Positions 30,526 through 41,685 of a DNA stretch of 64,000 nucleotides are shown one piece after another. Position 1 is the stretch's first letter. Each line of letters opens with the position of its first letter. The notes below the pieces were generated by a model. That model saw nothing but the letters and a program-made list of their open reading frames with translations. It was not told the DNA's origin and made no database searches. This DNA is from Hyaloraphidium curvatum (lineage: Eukaryota; Monoblepharomycota; Hyaloraphidiomycetes; Hyaloraphidiales; Hyaloraphidiaceae), in the NCBI GenBank assembly GCA_025558095.1, contig JAIVFI010000009.1, positions 785,465 to 849,464 of the forward strand, in the 5' to 3' direction. The translations under genes and the position numbers were made by a program.

Positions 30526-33108
30526 CTACAGCTCGATCTCCTTCATCTTGGCCCTGTAGGCCTCCACCATTTCTGCCTCCTCCCTCTTTGCCCTCGCCAG
30601 CCGTTCTTCCGCGTCGCGGATCGCCTCCCTGGCGGCCAGCACGCGCTGCTGCAGCTCCGCGAGCTCGGCGAAGGCGCCCTGCGGAGGAGGGGAGGCGGCC
30701 GAGACGGATGGGGCCGCGCGGGTGGGTTTGGCGGGGGCGGGGGCGCGCTTCGCGGGAGGCGGCGAGGGCGAGCGGGGGCGGGGGGTGGCGGGGGCGCGAT
30801 CGCGCCTTGAGGAAGACGGCGCGGGGGAAGACCACTTGCCCTTGGCGTCCCTCCCCGCCTCCTTGTCCTCGTCCTTCTCCTTCTCCCGCTCCTGGTCCCT
30901 CTGCTTGGCCTCCTTCGCCTCCTTGGCCTTGCTGGCCTCCTTGGCATCACCCCCCTCCTTGCCCTCCTTGGACTCGGCCGCCTTGCCGCCCTTCCCCTTC
31001 CCGAAACAGAACTTGACATGGTCCACCGCGCCCCTCCTCTCGGCCTGTCTGCTCCCGCAACCGTGGCACGCAAACACCGGCCTGCCCTTGTCCAGCACCG
31101 GCTTCACCGTCACTGTCTTGCCGCCCGGGAGCGAGACCACCACGTCGCGGTGCATGGCGTTCATGTGCTTCTCCTTGGTCAAGCCGGCGCAGCGCGCGCA
31201 GACCGTGCAGCCGGGGAGGTGGTACCGGCCCGACGAGTCCTTGCCGCCGGGTGGGGAGGCGGAGTTCTTGGCGCGAGGGGGAGGCATGCTGCTCCGCCAC
31301 GCAGGAGGGGAGGCAGCGCGGCGGGCCGGGGAAGCAGCACGCCGCACAGGGCTCGGCGCCCTCCTTCCCACCACCGCCACCCTCTTGGCCGGCCTCGGCG
31401 GCGCGTACGACTCGCCGTCGCTGTCGATGCCCTCCACCTCGCTCCCCTCGTCCCTCTCCCGCCCGCGCTTGTGACCCTCCCTTTCCTTGTCTTCCCCGCG
31501 CGCCGGGGTCGCGGCGGGCGTCGGAAGGCCCACCTGCTCGGTACCCTCGCTCACGACCCTCTTGTCCGCCGAGAGCCGCTTGGGCGGCGCGGGTTTGCCC
31601 TTGCCCTTGGCGTCCTTCTTCTCCCTCTCCTGCTCCTTTTCCTTCGGTTTCTGCGGCGTCCGCACGGGCGGCGGCGACTCCAACCTCCTCCCCTGCGGCT
31701 TCACAGGGGCCCTCGGCGACGTCGGCGCCGGCCTGCGCGCCGGGGTCGCCGGAAGCTCCAGCAGCTCCTCCTCCACCGGGCTCTCGGGCCGCACCGACCG
31801 GGGCTTCTTGGCCTCCCGCTGCGGCGCCGGGCTCGAGGACGGTGGAGGGCGCTTGGCGCGGCGGGGGGAGGTCGGGAGGAGGTACGGCATGTCCATGCGG
31901 AGGAGGTCGAGCTCGGAGCGGGGTTGGGGCCGGGGGCGGGGAGGGTTGGCGGGGGTGGGTGTGGGGGCCGGGGAGGGGGAGGGGGAACGCGACCGGGCGG
32001 TGGTCGGGGTGGGGGAGCGCGCGGGGGCCGCGAGGCTGGCCGACGCGGGGGGACGGGGTGGGTCCCTGGTCGCGTCGATCGAAGCGAGCAAGGCGTTGAC
32101 CTCCGCGAGGACTTTCTCGTGCAAGAGGCCGTCCGAGGGCGGGGAGGAGGGGGGTGCAGGGGTGGGCGAGCGCGCGCGGGGAGGGGTGGGGGGCCGTGAT
32201 GGAGGGGGGTCTTCGGGGGCGGTTTGGGGCGACTCGGTCTCGGCTGGCTGGGTTGCCTCGGGTTCATCGCCGTCTTCGGCGGGGGCAGGGGCGGGGGAGG
32301 CGGCGCGTTCCGGCGCGGGATTGGGCGCCGGTTCCTTGGCCGTCTCGGTCTCGGCCGCCGCGGCACCCTCGCCCTGATCACCGTCCTTCTGGGCCTTGTC
32401 CGCATCGACCTCCTCCTCCTCGTCGTTCCCGGGCAGGATAAAGTACGGCATCCCGTCGCTGTCCGGCTCGGGCGGCCCCTGCGGCCTCTCGTCGACGGGC
32501 TCCCACAGTTCCATCCGGAAGTGGTTCCGCGCGTGCTCGCGGAACATCTCGTACAGCGGGTTCTTGAGCGGCGGCGTGCTGACGACCGAGCGGAGGATGG
32601 CGGCGAGGAAGGGGAGGGTGGTGAAGGGACGCCCGAACGGCTGGGGAAGCCAGGTCCACGCCTGATCAGGGGGGGATGTGAGCGGGGGACGGCGGCGGGG
32701 GACCCAAGAAAACTGACCACGGGGAACCACACCGCCGAATCCTTGAGCTCCTCGGTGGCCCTGATCAGGTCGTCCTTGGAGACCTTGAGCCACACGTCGT
32801 GGTCGGGCTCGTTGTCGATGGCGTGCCGCTTGATGGCGTCGAAATCAGACGCCTCTGAACTTTGTTTGAGAAGAGCGCCGAGGTTCCCCTGCGACGCCCA
32901 GCTGAATCCCAGCTCCGAGGCGGCGGGTAGCACGGCGAAAAGGCCGTTGTCGGTGCGGGCCGAAGGGGGGAGCGCGCGGGAAAGGCGGGCGAGCAGCCGC
33001 TTCTCGGACACGTCGCGGGGCAGCGGCGGGCGCTTGCGGCGCGTCCCGCCGGGCGCATCGGGCGATGGCGACCGCGGGCCCGGCGGTTTCGCCGCGTCGG
33101 AGGCCATG
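30526..33108 (-). CDS. Large disordered nuclear-type protein with paired zinc-finger-like motifs
   Basis: Two exons (intron about 32668-32720, joining VWFPV to AWTWLPQPFG) encode some 840 residues. The N-terminal 200 residues form a folded-looking unit (RTDNGLFAVLPAASELGFSW, DHDVWLKVSKDDLIRATEEL, FREHARNHFRMELWEPV). A long Pro/Ser/Arg/Lys-rich disordered middle follows, with repeated SPT/SPS motifs and basic clusters. Near residue 600 are two zinc-finger-like motifs: CTVCARCAGLTKEKHMNAMH (C-x2-C-x10-H-x4-H) and CHGCGSRQAERRGAVDHVKF followed by C (C-x2-C-x12-H-x3-C). A charged coiled coil ends the protein (LARAKREEAEMVEAYRAKM). I do not recognise the family; nuclear DNA/RNA association is inferred from composition. 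An upstream in-frame ATG at 33209 would add 33 residues. Confidence 0.65.
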
Positions 33109-33319
33109 CCGGGCGTGATGGGCCGGGCTGCGCGGATTTCGGAGGACGCGTTGGTGGTGCGATAAGTCCCTTGTTGACCGGGGCCGCCGCTGGCCCGACG
33201 CGATTTCATTCGGCCTGCAGCAGGCTATTACAGTGTGATTATTCGTGCAGAACGCTAATACTTCGTGGATGGATGACAATCTTCGCCCAAGATGCTCCCG
33301 CTCCCGCACTTTAGGGCTG

Positions 33320-34649
33320 CTAATGGCCGCTGCGTCTCGGGATCGCCGAGTCCCGCTTTGCGCACTGAAGCAGGTCCCGCCCATTCTGGCAGTTGAACAG
33401 GCCCTCGCTCGTCTCCTTGCGGCAAAGCCAGGTCCCGGACGTGGCGAAGCACGTGGCCATTGCGTCCCTCTCCGCTGCGGCGAGGCCGTCGTCGATCGCC
33501 TGCGCCAGCGTGAGGGTGCTGCCGGAGTTGAGGAAAAAGTCCGAGCCGAAGACGGCCGCGAGGAGCTCGGGTGGGGTGTTCGGGCGGAAGAGCGGGTCCG
33601 GGGACCTGAGAATATCCGCGAGCTTCATAGCTCGGACATGCAGCGCCTGTCACGGGGAATGCGGCAGTCAGGTCCGCGCGGATGGGAGGATGAAGCAGGC
33701 GCGCGCGAAGGGCACCACGCGGTCGCACCTTGTTGGCCGTGATCGTGCCCGCGATCCCCGCAATCAGCTCGCCGAACTGGAATACGTCCACCTCGTATCC
33801 CGTCATCCTGTCAGTGTCGTCGACGTCCGGCAGTTGCTTCTGCTCCGGGTAAATATTCCTCCTTTCGTAGGCCGGGTATGCTCCCTCTTTCCCGGCGGTG
33901 CGGAGGAACAGCCGCACAGAACGCCCCGGCAGCGCCGTCCAGGCCTTGCCGATCCGCGGCAGCCTGTCACCGCAGACAAGCACGTTCTTAGGCCTCAGAT
34001 CACCATGAACGAGGTCGTTCTGGTTGATAAAGGCCAGGCCGACGGCAATCCGGGCCACCATCTCGGCGGCCGCGATGCCGGCATTGCCGTCGGCTCGGGC
34101 CTCGGCGGGCTTCCACATCGTGAGGTCGACGGCGCGACCCATTGATGTCAAACACGGCGAGGAAAGCACGACGAGCTCGTTCTTGGCGCCCGTCCACGCC
34201 TCCGAATCCAGCACGGCCCAGTACTTGGTGGTGTAGGGCCCCAGCGACAGCGCGTCGAGCGTGCTTCGCGCGCGGGGGGCGAAGATATCCTTGAAGGGTA
34301 GTTTCACCTTGGGGTCCTTCATGGCGCCCACGGGCACGCGGTGCGCGAAGAGCCCGAGCTCCGTGCCCGTCGACGCGAACTTGAGCGGCAGCATCGCAGC
34401 CTTCGTGGACGCGCGCAGGTTCCTGACGACGTCGTCCCGCCACTGATTGTCGATCGCGCTCAGGTCGAATTTGCGGCCAGCGAAATCCTCGAGGCGGGCG
34501 GAGGAGCCGGGCAGCAGGGAAGGCACTCGGAAGTGCTCTCCGAGCTTGAGCGGGTTGGAGAGGTCGAGGTCGACCCACTCTATGCCGGCGAGAGCGGGGG
34601 AGGCGAAGAACAGCGCCGCGAGGGCGAGGAAGAGGGCGGAACTTGGCAT
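33320..34649 (-). CDS. Secreted kinase-fold protein, probable pseudokinase
   Basis: A protein of about 420 residues with a clear signal peptide (MPSSALFLALAALFFASPALA). The C-lobe of a protein-kinase fold is visible: VARIAVGLAFINQNDLVHGD then LRPKNVLVCGD is the catalytic loop (HGDLRPKN), followed by VFQFGELIAGIAG (helix F/G region) and SPDPLFRPNTPPELLAAVF (the RP of helix I). The usual DFG position reads RIGKAW and I see no glycine loop or VAIK lysine in the N-terminal half, so catalysis is doubtful. The last intron (about 75 nt) joins ITANK to ALHVRAMKLADIL. Six or so cysteines near the C terminus (ATCFATSGTWLC, LFNCQNG, LLQC) suggest disulphides outside the cell. Related in plan to the gene at 51198-53264. 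Confidence 0.7.
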
Positions 34650-36066
34650 CGCGCCGGGCTGCGTCGCTGTTTCCAATGGGCGACGGGGAGCTGGACCCGG
34701 TTTAGCCCCGCAGACCCACACCAACATCCCATGGACCCGAGGCACACGGCGGTGATGGAAAATGCTCGGGATCTCGCGGCTTCCCTCCAATATACAAGGA
34801 GAAGGTATCCAAATGCTCGCGCGAAGGAGAGCGCGGTCGGCCAGGCTGCCGTACCCCTGACCCCATCCATCATCGGCCCCAATCGAGTTGCCGGACTCCC
34901 ATTCCTCGCCTCGCCCTCCGACCCCTCTTCGCCCGACACCGCGCCGTCCACACGCGCCGCGTCCCCCATCCGCGTGATTCGGAGCACCGGCGATGGATCG
35001 ACCTCCGCCGCCCGGACCTCCAACCGGAGCTCTTTGGTAACGATGTAAACCTCCTTCGACGTCAAGCACTCGATCGAGAGCACCACCGCGGAGCGATTGT
35101 TTCTGAATGAGAGTAGAGCAGGTCACAAACGATCACTCATACTACGGAAACCAATAGTGATCCAGCTGGACGCGGCGCGGGAGGGCATCTATCCGAGGAC
35201 GCCTCGGCCCGGGACATACTCCTGAGCCTCCCCACCGCGGCCCCCGTCAGTGGCCGGAGCAGACTGGCGCGGAGTCGAAGGTATCCGAGAATACTTCTGC
35301 ACGATCACGTCGCGGCTCGGGAGCAGGGGTCCTCGAGCGGGCCTCGCGGCGTCAACGAGCCAACGGCAATGGCGACCGCCGTCGGATCGGCGCTGGGCTC
35401 CTAACGTGAGGACCAGGTGGCCGACGCGGAAGTTCCTTCATGTCCACGTTGTCCTAGGGACGTGGACGTTCCAGATTCCATCGCCGGTTCCCGCGACGCG
35501 TAGTGCTCGGAGAGGAGGCACCACCAGCGCCTCCCCGCCGGCAGCACGTCGCGGGTCCGCCGTCCGTGCGATGATGCGAAACCACTTCGCGAGTGACCTT
35601 GGCGCCTCCCGACAAAGCCGTCCCGCAAAACAGTGGCTTGGCCCCGCCGTCGGTGCGGGGGCGGCTGGAGGCGCCGGGCTTCTCGCCGCAGTGGTCTTCC
35701 TCGAGAGGGAGCCACGCTGCGCGACCGAGAATGTGCATATCTGATGCTCGAGCGTGCCAACCCGCGCCGGCGCTTGCGTGTCATTCTTTTAGAGCCCCCA
35801 AAGGAGGTGTCTCTGACGGGAGGAGGGCCCGCGCCGGCGCGCCGTGGTTGCGGGGCGGAAGCCCGAAGGGGCAGTGTCGCGGCGGACTGGATGCGAGCTA
35901 AGCGGCGCCCCATTTTGGAGTGCCGCTTATTGCCGGAGACTGCCACGCCCCGTCAAACCCGTCCGTTGCCGCCGCCCGACCCGTGATGGCCCCCCGGAGT
36001 GCCCGCGATGGATGAGTCAACCCGCCGTCTCAGAACCCCCTCCGCCACCCTCCCTCCCCTCCCCGC
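34650..36066. other. Gene-free interval with dispersed repeat fragments
   Basis: A 1.4-kb stretch between two divergent genes. I see no gene. It contains diverged copies of the repeat family described at 37355-38900, for example around 35180-35310, including the 14-bp near-palindrome gtatccgagaatac. Confidence 0.5.
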
Positions 36067-37065
36067 ATGCCCGACGCGTCCCGCGGCGCGCCCCGAACCT
36101 CCTCCGCGTCGTACACCCTCGCCCTCTCCGCGCTCGCGCTCCTCGCCGCGCTCCTCCTCCGCCCCGCCCCTCCCCGCGCCGAAATGTCCGGCGACGCGTT
36201 CGCGCACTTCGCGGGCAACCTCGCGCTCGCCCACAAGGTGCTCCGCCGCGGGGTGCACCAGATGGAGAACAACGCGCCCAAAGTCGGGGAGGCCGACGTG
36301 CCCGCGTTCGTCGGGTACTCCCTCGCCTTCCTGGCCAACCTGAAGAGCCACCACGACCAGGAGGAGCAAATCATCTTCCCCGCGCTCGACAAGGCGGCTC
36401 CGGGACTGGCGGCGCGGCACGAGGAGCACGGGGTGCTCGCGGGCGCGATGGGCAATCTGGGCGGGTACCTGGAGGGCGTGAGGGACGGGAAGGAGCCGTG
36501 GGACCACGAGCGGTTCGCGGAGGTGCTGTGGAGGGTGAAGAAGGTCGTGCTGCCGCACGTCGACGCCGAGGTGCGCCGTTCCTCCCTTCCGCCGGACGTG
36601 GCTGACGCGACGCGTTGCACCGGAAGGAAGAGGACCTCTCCCCCGCCGACTTGAAGTCTGGCGGCGTCGGCCCCGACACCATGGCGGAGCTGAACAAGGC
36701 CATGGCGGCGCACGGCAAGAGCCAGCCCAACAAGACCGTGTACGTCCCCTCGTTCCTGCTCCCTCGCTCTCGCTGATGGTTCGGGGCAGCGATTTCGCCT
36801 TCATGATCGCGCACCTATCCGCGTTCGTCCCCCGTTCCCTCCGCGGGACTGCACGCTGACTCTTCGTGCCCGACCGTGGCAGGGACGAGCGCGCCGCGTT
36901 CTTCGCCAAGGCGCCCTACTTTGTCCGCGAATGGATGTGAGTCCCTGCTTCGCTCGCGGAATGGAGTGCCGGGGAGCTGACCATTCGCGGTGCGGTGGCA
37001 GATTCTGGAGCTACACGCTGTGGAACTGGTCGTGGTGGCGGTACGCGACGACGTCGGATGCGTGA
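36067..37065 (+). CDS. Hemerythrin-like (HHE) protein with N-terminal membrane anchor
   Basis: Four exons give about 235 residues. A hydrophobic segment at residues 16-32 (YTLALSALALLAALLL) is a signal anchor. The hemerythrin HHE domain follows: H56 and H64 region (LALAHKVLRRGVHQMENN), the paired ligands in NLKSHHDQEEQIIFPALD, ARHEEHGVL, and VVLPHVDAEEEDL. These histidines and carboxylates bind a di-iron centre for oxygen, NO or iron handling. Introns start after HVDAE (GTGCGC donor), after NKT (GTACGT donor, phase 2) and after REW (GTGAGT, phase 2). The final exon encodes a very aromatic tail, IFWSYTLWNWSWWRYATT, which may lie on or in a membrane. The start MPDASRGAPR precedes the anchor. 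Confidence 0.85.
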
Positions 37066-37354
37066 GGCGTGGGGTCGGAACGGGACGGGCGCGGGCGGCG
37101 CGGGACGGCTTGGAAAGCTCATGGAGGACGGCGTCGGATTCTCGTATCGCAATCTGTTCACCTGCAGAACAATGTCTCTTCATTCGCGAGCCCGCAAAAG
37201 TCCACCATGCGTCCGCCGAACTAGGTCCGCGGGTCCGTTATCGCCATCCGCGCGGCGCAGATCCCGGAGATCGAGCCCGATCGGGGGTCCACGTTCCGTC
37301 GTTCCGGATGACCGGCCATCACGGATCGGTTCCTGCGGCGGCTCTGTACATCGA

Positions 37355-38900
37355 CGGCGATATAGGAGGGATCCAGGGACGCCTCCGTTCGTGGCCGCGC
37401 CGTCCGGAGCCGCCCCGTCCGATTCGGCCCCGAAACCCCAGCTCGTCCGATCCGGAGAGGCACGGACCTCTTTGGACTGATCGAGAGGCATCCGACGACG
37501 CTTCCTCAGGGCCCGAGGCGTGCGCGCCGGCCCGAGTCTGCCGCGTTGCAGAAAACGCATCCAGGATGCACAATGGTTGCCGCATGAATGAAAGCTGAGC
37601 GCGCCCGCGCGTCCCCGTCCTTGGCCGTCCGGATGCGACGACGTGTCCTTCCGTGGGGGTGCCCGCGGCCTGTCCTGCTGCTGTTATCGGGTGCGATGCC
37701 ATTGAAGCGGCGCGCCCAATTGCGTTGCGAACCTGGACTGGCCGAGGGCGCCCCACAGAGCGCAGCACTGGCCCTCTTGCTCCGAGGGCGCGGGAGTTAG
37801 CAAACGACCCGCGGGGGCGTCGACGCCTCCGCGCTCGCAGCCTTCCTGCGCCCCCCGGCTACCGTCCCCGTCCGTGGCCGGGAACAGACCGGCGCGGAAG
37901 AGAGTTTTCGCGCATTTCGAAGGTATCCGAGAATACTTTCGATGCCGTCCGCGTCCGCGCCGGCATGGCCGACCGATGCGTCATCCCAAAGCCACACCTC
38001 CCTCCCGTCGTCCCGCGGTCCAGAAGTGGCCAGGACAGGTGCGAGCTTGGGCTTGCATGACCCTGCTTTGGGCGGCGCGAGAGGGTTTTCCTCCATACGG
38101 GGGCATCCTTGAACGATCTCCGTCCTGCGCCTCTGGATATAGGGAACCCCCGCGAAACCACGGCCCCCAACCGCCTTCCCTTCGTTCGTCGTCTGGTCTG
38201 TTCGCGACAGTCCGTGCCCGCGCCGGCCGCGCCCGTGCCGTTCGTGCCGGCGCCGCGTCGATCGTTCCCCCGCGTTGTCGCGGGGCCTCACCGCCCGGAA
38301 CCGTTGGCGTACCGGCTTTGTCGCAGTTAGTTGCTCCAGACGAAAGTACCTGGCACGCTGCGGGTGGCGCGGGATGCGCACAGGTCAGACTGGAGGGCTT
38401 CCCGGGATGCCCCGCTCCGTGCCACTGGCCGTCCGCGCCTCGGGTTTCGGGTCCTCGTCCCGGTCCCTCAGCCCGGCAGGCGCAGATCATCGGATTCCGA
38501 TCACATCGGAGGCGTCCGAAAATACCTCCGAAGCCATCCGCATTGATCCGCGCCGCCCTGCATGTCGGGAGCGAAGCCCCAAAGTTCCCCTCTTCTGGCT
38601 ATCCTGACGTCCTTGCGCTTTTTGTTTTCCGAGCCCGAAGTAGGTCGACTGCTGGCATCCTAGGGTGCCTTCGCGTCCGCCGTCGTCCGCGCCCGCCGGC
38701 CCGACAGATGCGTGACCCTATCAGCCACGTGCCCCCGCCTCCCCGTCCGCGTCCTTGTTCGGATCCTTAAGCACGCCGGCTCGGAGCAATGGGAGCCGTG
38801 CAAGGAAGTATCAGGCGGAGACACCTCCGCGTCCCTCGCCATCCGCGCCGGCCTGCCGGACCGCCACGTCATCGGCCAAGCAGCACGGCACCCTGCCCTC
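37355..38900. repeat. Cluster of diverged copies of a short hairpin-containing repeat
   Basis: At least six diverged copies of a unit recur at about 37364, 37917, 38095, 38503, 38655 and 38808. The recognisable core is an imperfect hairpin, GGAGGC then TCCGA-AT then GCCTCC, often followed by gtccgcgccggcctgccgga and tgcgtca. A second shared block, gggcggcgcgagaggg, precedes cgggggcatcc near 38070-38105. The same blocks form a tandem array at 47715-48680. The copies encode nothing consistent. The whole 37066-39163 interval has no gene I can support. Confidence 0.65.
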
Positions 38901-39163
38901 CCGCAGCTTCCGGTGATTGCGACGCCCGTTGCGCCGTTAGTGACGTCCCCGTGGTGGTCTGCGGCAGCTTGGGGAGCCGAGAGCGATGGGCATGTCCCGC
39001 CGCCCGCCCCACCATGGAGGTCTCGAGGCCTTCCGGCCGGCGGCCGCACGCGCCGCCCGAGGCGACGCGTGCAGTCTCGCTGCGCGACTTGACGGCCCCG
39101 GACACCTGAGGTCGGGCTGCGGGGTGTCGTTGGACGCCCTCGGGGGTCGCGCAGAGTCGGACG

Positions 39164-39412
39164 GTGGTTCACCTTCGACAAGGGCTATCTAGTATCAACC
39201 GCCTCGCCTGGATCCGCGCGCACGTCACCCTAGGGCGGAGCTGCATCGGCTTGAACCGGCTCAGGGAGGCGTTTGCGGCGGTGGTGGAGGAGCGGCCGGC
39301 GGACGTGGAGCGCATGTGGCAGCTCGGGATCGTGCTGACCAACATCCCGGGCCGGGCGGCGAATGCCGTCGCGGTGCTGGAGAGGGCGGATGCGCTGGTG
39401 GCGCGGCGCTAA
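39164..39412 (+). pseudogene. TPR-like coding remnant
   Basis: An 82-codon open frame whose last 70 residues read like tetratricopeptide helices: AHVTLGRSCIGLNRLREAF and MWQLGIVLTNIPGRAANAV, with the Leu-Gly, Leu and Gly-Arg positions of a TPR consensus. It begins abruptly after repeat-rich DNA and has no companion exons that I can find. It is either a small gene or, more likely, the end of a larger TPR gene truncated by repeat activity. Confidence 0.4.
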
Positions 39413-40030
39413 TGGATGCCAGGAGGGTGGTGGCGGCGGCCTGATGGTTTCCGTCCGATGTATGTCGTTGGAATGTTTACCGTATTCGATGCGGGCGTGT
39501 CACGACTGGCAGACTGGGCGGGGTTCGCACCGGCAAAGAGGTGCCCGCGATAGCGCAATGCACCCGGTAGTCCGGTCCCTACCGGCGACGCGGAGCTTCG
39601 CAACGCCAGCGACCATCCGCACCACCCCGGGCTCAGGAGTCCCGAAAAAGCGACGTTGCTTTACGAGCGGCAGGCATTGCAGCTGTGGAACCAGCCGCCA
39701 GTGTCCGGATGCTGGAATGGGGTGGTTCGCAACCAAAGTTGGCCGCCGTAGGGCTTCGCGGCGGTTGGCTTCCGCTCCGCCTCCGCCCGCTCCCCGCCCA
39801 AGCACGCCAAAGCCGCGGGGCCACCGGCGGAAAGTGGGCGACGAAGCAACCACTTTATTTCCTGATGGGTTTCGTCGAAGCAGCGGCCGGAAACGGCCGA
39901 TTTCTCGGCTTCTGTTTTCCGCACGAAGTGGCCGGATTGGTCTGGGCCCACGGTTCGGCCGGCCGGAATCGGGCCGCCGATTGCCAATAATTGCACCGCC
40001 AAACAAACGGAACCGAAACCCTTCGAAAAG
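39413..40030. other. Gene-free upstream region of the secreted-protein gene
   Basis: No supported gene. The last 60 bp before 40031 (ccaataattgcaccgccaaa region) are locally AT-rich compared with the surroundings and include a CCAAT box, plausible core promoter for the secreted-protein gene. Confidence 0.4.
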
Positions 40031-40753
40031 ATGCGTTCCGCCGCCGCCGCCGCCCTGCTCGGGCTCTGCGCCGCCCTGCTCGCCTCCGCCGCGTGGGCCC
40101 CCGCCACGCCCCCCGCGCGCGGGTGCCGGCTGACGCCCGATGCGACTTCCCGCCCGCAGGCCCATCGCCGACGAGCTGCCCGCCATCGCGGAGGACGGCC
40201 CCATGGAGCGCGCGATCTTTGTCCGCTCGTGCAGCGACTGCGTCGGCGAGGACGCGTATTGGTCTGCCAATCGCACCGCCGTTCCACCGCCCACGGTGCT
40301 GACGCGCCGCCTCCCCCGTCCGCGCCGCGCAGCGAGTTCAACCACCCCGACGCCACTCCCGACGCCCCCCTCGCCTGCGTCTCCCACGGCACCGACCACG
40401 CGCTTTACCGGCGCTACGAGGACCTCAACTGCCTCTCCCGCCCAGGCATCAGCGACAAGCACTACGAGGGCAACCTCGGCGTCGTCGTCTGCTACAACTT
40501 TGTCGTCAACGCCTCGGGGGTTACGTTTAACCAGGGCCAGGGCCCGTGCCCCTTTGGTTCCGGCGGCGGGCAGAAGATCTCCACCCTGTTCCCCACCGCG
40601 ATCACCACCAGCGCCCCGGGAGCGGCGGTGTGCATGGCATCGTACGCGCCATTCATATTTGGGGACAACTGCAACTCAGTGACGCAGTACTCGGGCTTGA
40701 CGTGCCCCGCCGCCACGAGCTTCGTGTTCAACATCACCGTGCCGTTCGCCTGA
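40031..40753 (+). CDS. Small secreted cysteine-containing protein
   Basis: Three exons give about 205 residues beginning with a signal peptide (MRSAAAAALLGLCAALLASAAW). The first intron is only 37 nt (gtgccggctgacg to cccgcag, phase 2) and joins PPARG to PIADELPAIAEDG. The second starts at GTATTG inside GEDA and ends before EFNHPDATPDAPL, restoring the frame. The mature protein has cysteines in RSCSDCVGED, APLACVSHG, LNCLSRPG, VVVCYNFVVNASG, PCPFG, AAVCMAS, DNCNSV and LTCPAA, an even number compatible with disulphides, and N-glycosylation sites NAS and NIT. No family recognised. It is an extracellular or wall protein by its signal and composition. Confidence 0.7.
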   Translation: MRSAAAAALLGLCAALLASAAWAPATPPARGCRLTPDATSRPQAHRRRAARHRGGRPHGARDLCPLVQRLRRRGRVLVCQSHRRSTAHGADAPPPPSAPRSEFNHPDATPDAPLACVSHGTDHALYRRYEDLNCLSRPGISDKHYEGNLGVVVCYNFVVNASGVTFNQGQGPCPFGSGGGQKISTLFPTAITTSAPGAAVCMASYAPFIFGDNCNSVTQYSGLTCPAATSFVFNITVPFA

Positions 40754-41180
40754 TATGCACAGAAGAGCGCGGGAGCAACCCGTGTGGCAGAAGGACGGTC
40801 AGCGGCGCATGGGGACAACGAGGAGGTTCAAGACTGGTGGGAAGGCTCGGAGTGCGCAGACACGACTTTAGACGGAGTGACGTGGACGGTTGGGGTTGGC
40901 GGACCGGGGCTATTGGCATGTACTGCCAGCCTTTATGCATCTATATGCCGAGAGTTGCGGGGCTGTCGACACCGGCGATCGGTCCAGGGCGGTCATGGCC
41001 TCGGGCTTCTCGGTGGCACGCCCGGGCGGTCCTCTTTCGGAGGCTGTGCGGGCCGCAGCACGACAAATCCCCCCGGCACCGAGTGCCGCGACCGTCCGTG
41101 GTCGACGTCTTCCCGGCCGAGCTGGGGCGGCGGGACGCACGACCGGCGCGATCGCGGCGCCGGATTTCCAGGATCGTCTC

Positions 41181-41643
41181 TGAACGATGATGGGGCGCGT
41201 GAAGAGGCCGACCTCGGCCCGCACGTCGATGCGGACGGCGCCAACGGTGCGGACGGTGCCGAAGTGGGCGAAGCGCAGCGGCGCGGTGAGGGTGACGGCG
41301 GTGCCGGAAAGCGAGGCGATGGTGGCGACGTCGCGGTGTTCCATGTCCACGTCCGAGGTGGCGATGACGATCTGGTCGCCCGCGGCCCAGCCGGCGGCGC
41401 CGGCGACGGAGATGGTGGTGGCACCGGCGGAGACGTCGGTTGTCAGCTTCGTCCACCTGGTCCGCGGGGCGCCGTGCATGTGCAGCTGGCAGCCGTCGAC
41501 GGCGAACACCTTTGCTCCGAGCTCCGCCACAATGTCACTCGGGCCACAGCATCGGACCCGCAGGCCTCGAAAGCAGCGCCACGCGGCACAGCGGCTCGCT
41601 CCGGGTCGATCGCAAGCGGGGGCAGCGATTCCAGCCGCGGCAA
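41181..41643 (-). pseudogene. Remnant of a CEMIP/G8-domain-type gene
   Basis: The frame 41530-41181 encodes the segment after the G8 domain in CEMIP/TMEM2-like proteins: LGAKVFAVDGCQLHMHGAPR, AGWAAGDQIVIATSDVDME, LTAPLRFAHFG and VRAEVGLFTRPIIVQ. The conserved stretch then stops dead and runs into unrelated residues. Just upstream, 41643-41535 contains GSDAVARVTL, matching the end of a G8 domain, but in another frame, a one-base shift from the continuation. No intron signals repair either break. Full-length relatives are large secreted or membrane beta-helix proteins. This is a decayed fragment of such a gene. Confidence 0.6.
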
Positions 41644-41685
41644 TCCATATTGTTCGCTACACGTGTTTCCCCGATTTCCGGTCCT

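Noticed and set aside
31701-33209. Long frame overlapping the large disordered protein
   Set aside because: Its first part is the true exon 1, but after the intron near 32700 it continues only as a Pro/Arg-rich shadow of the correct frame.
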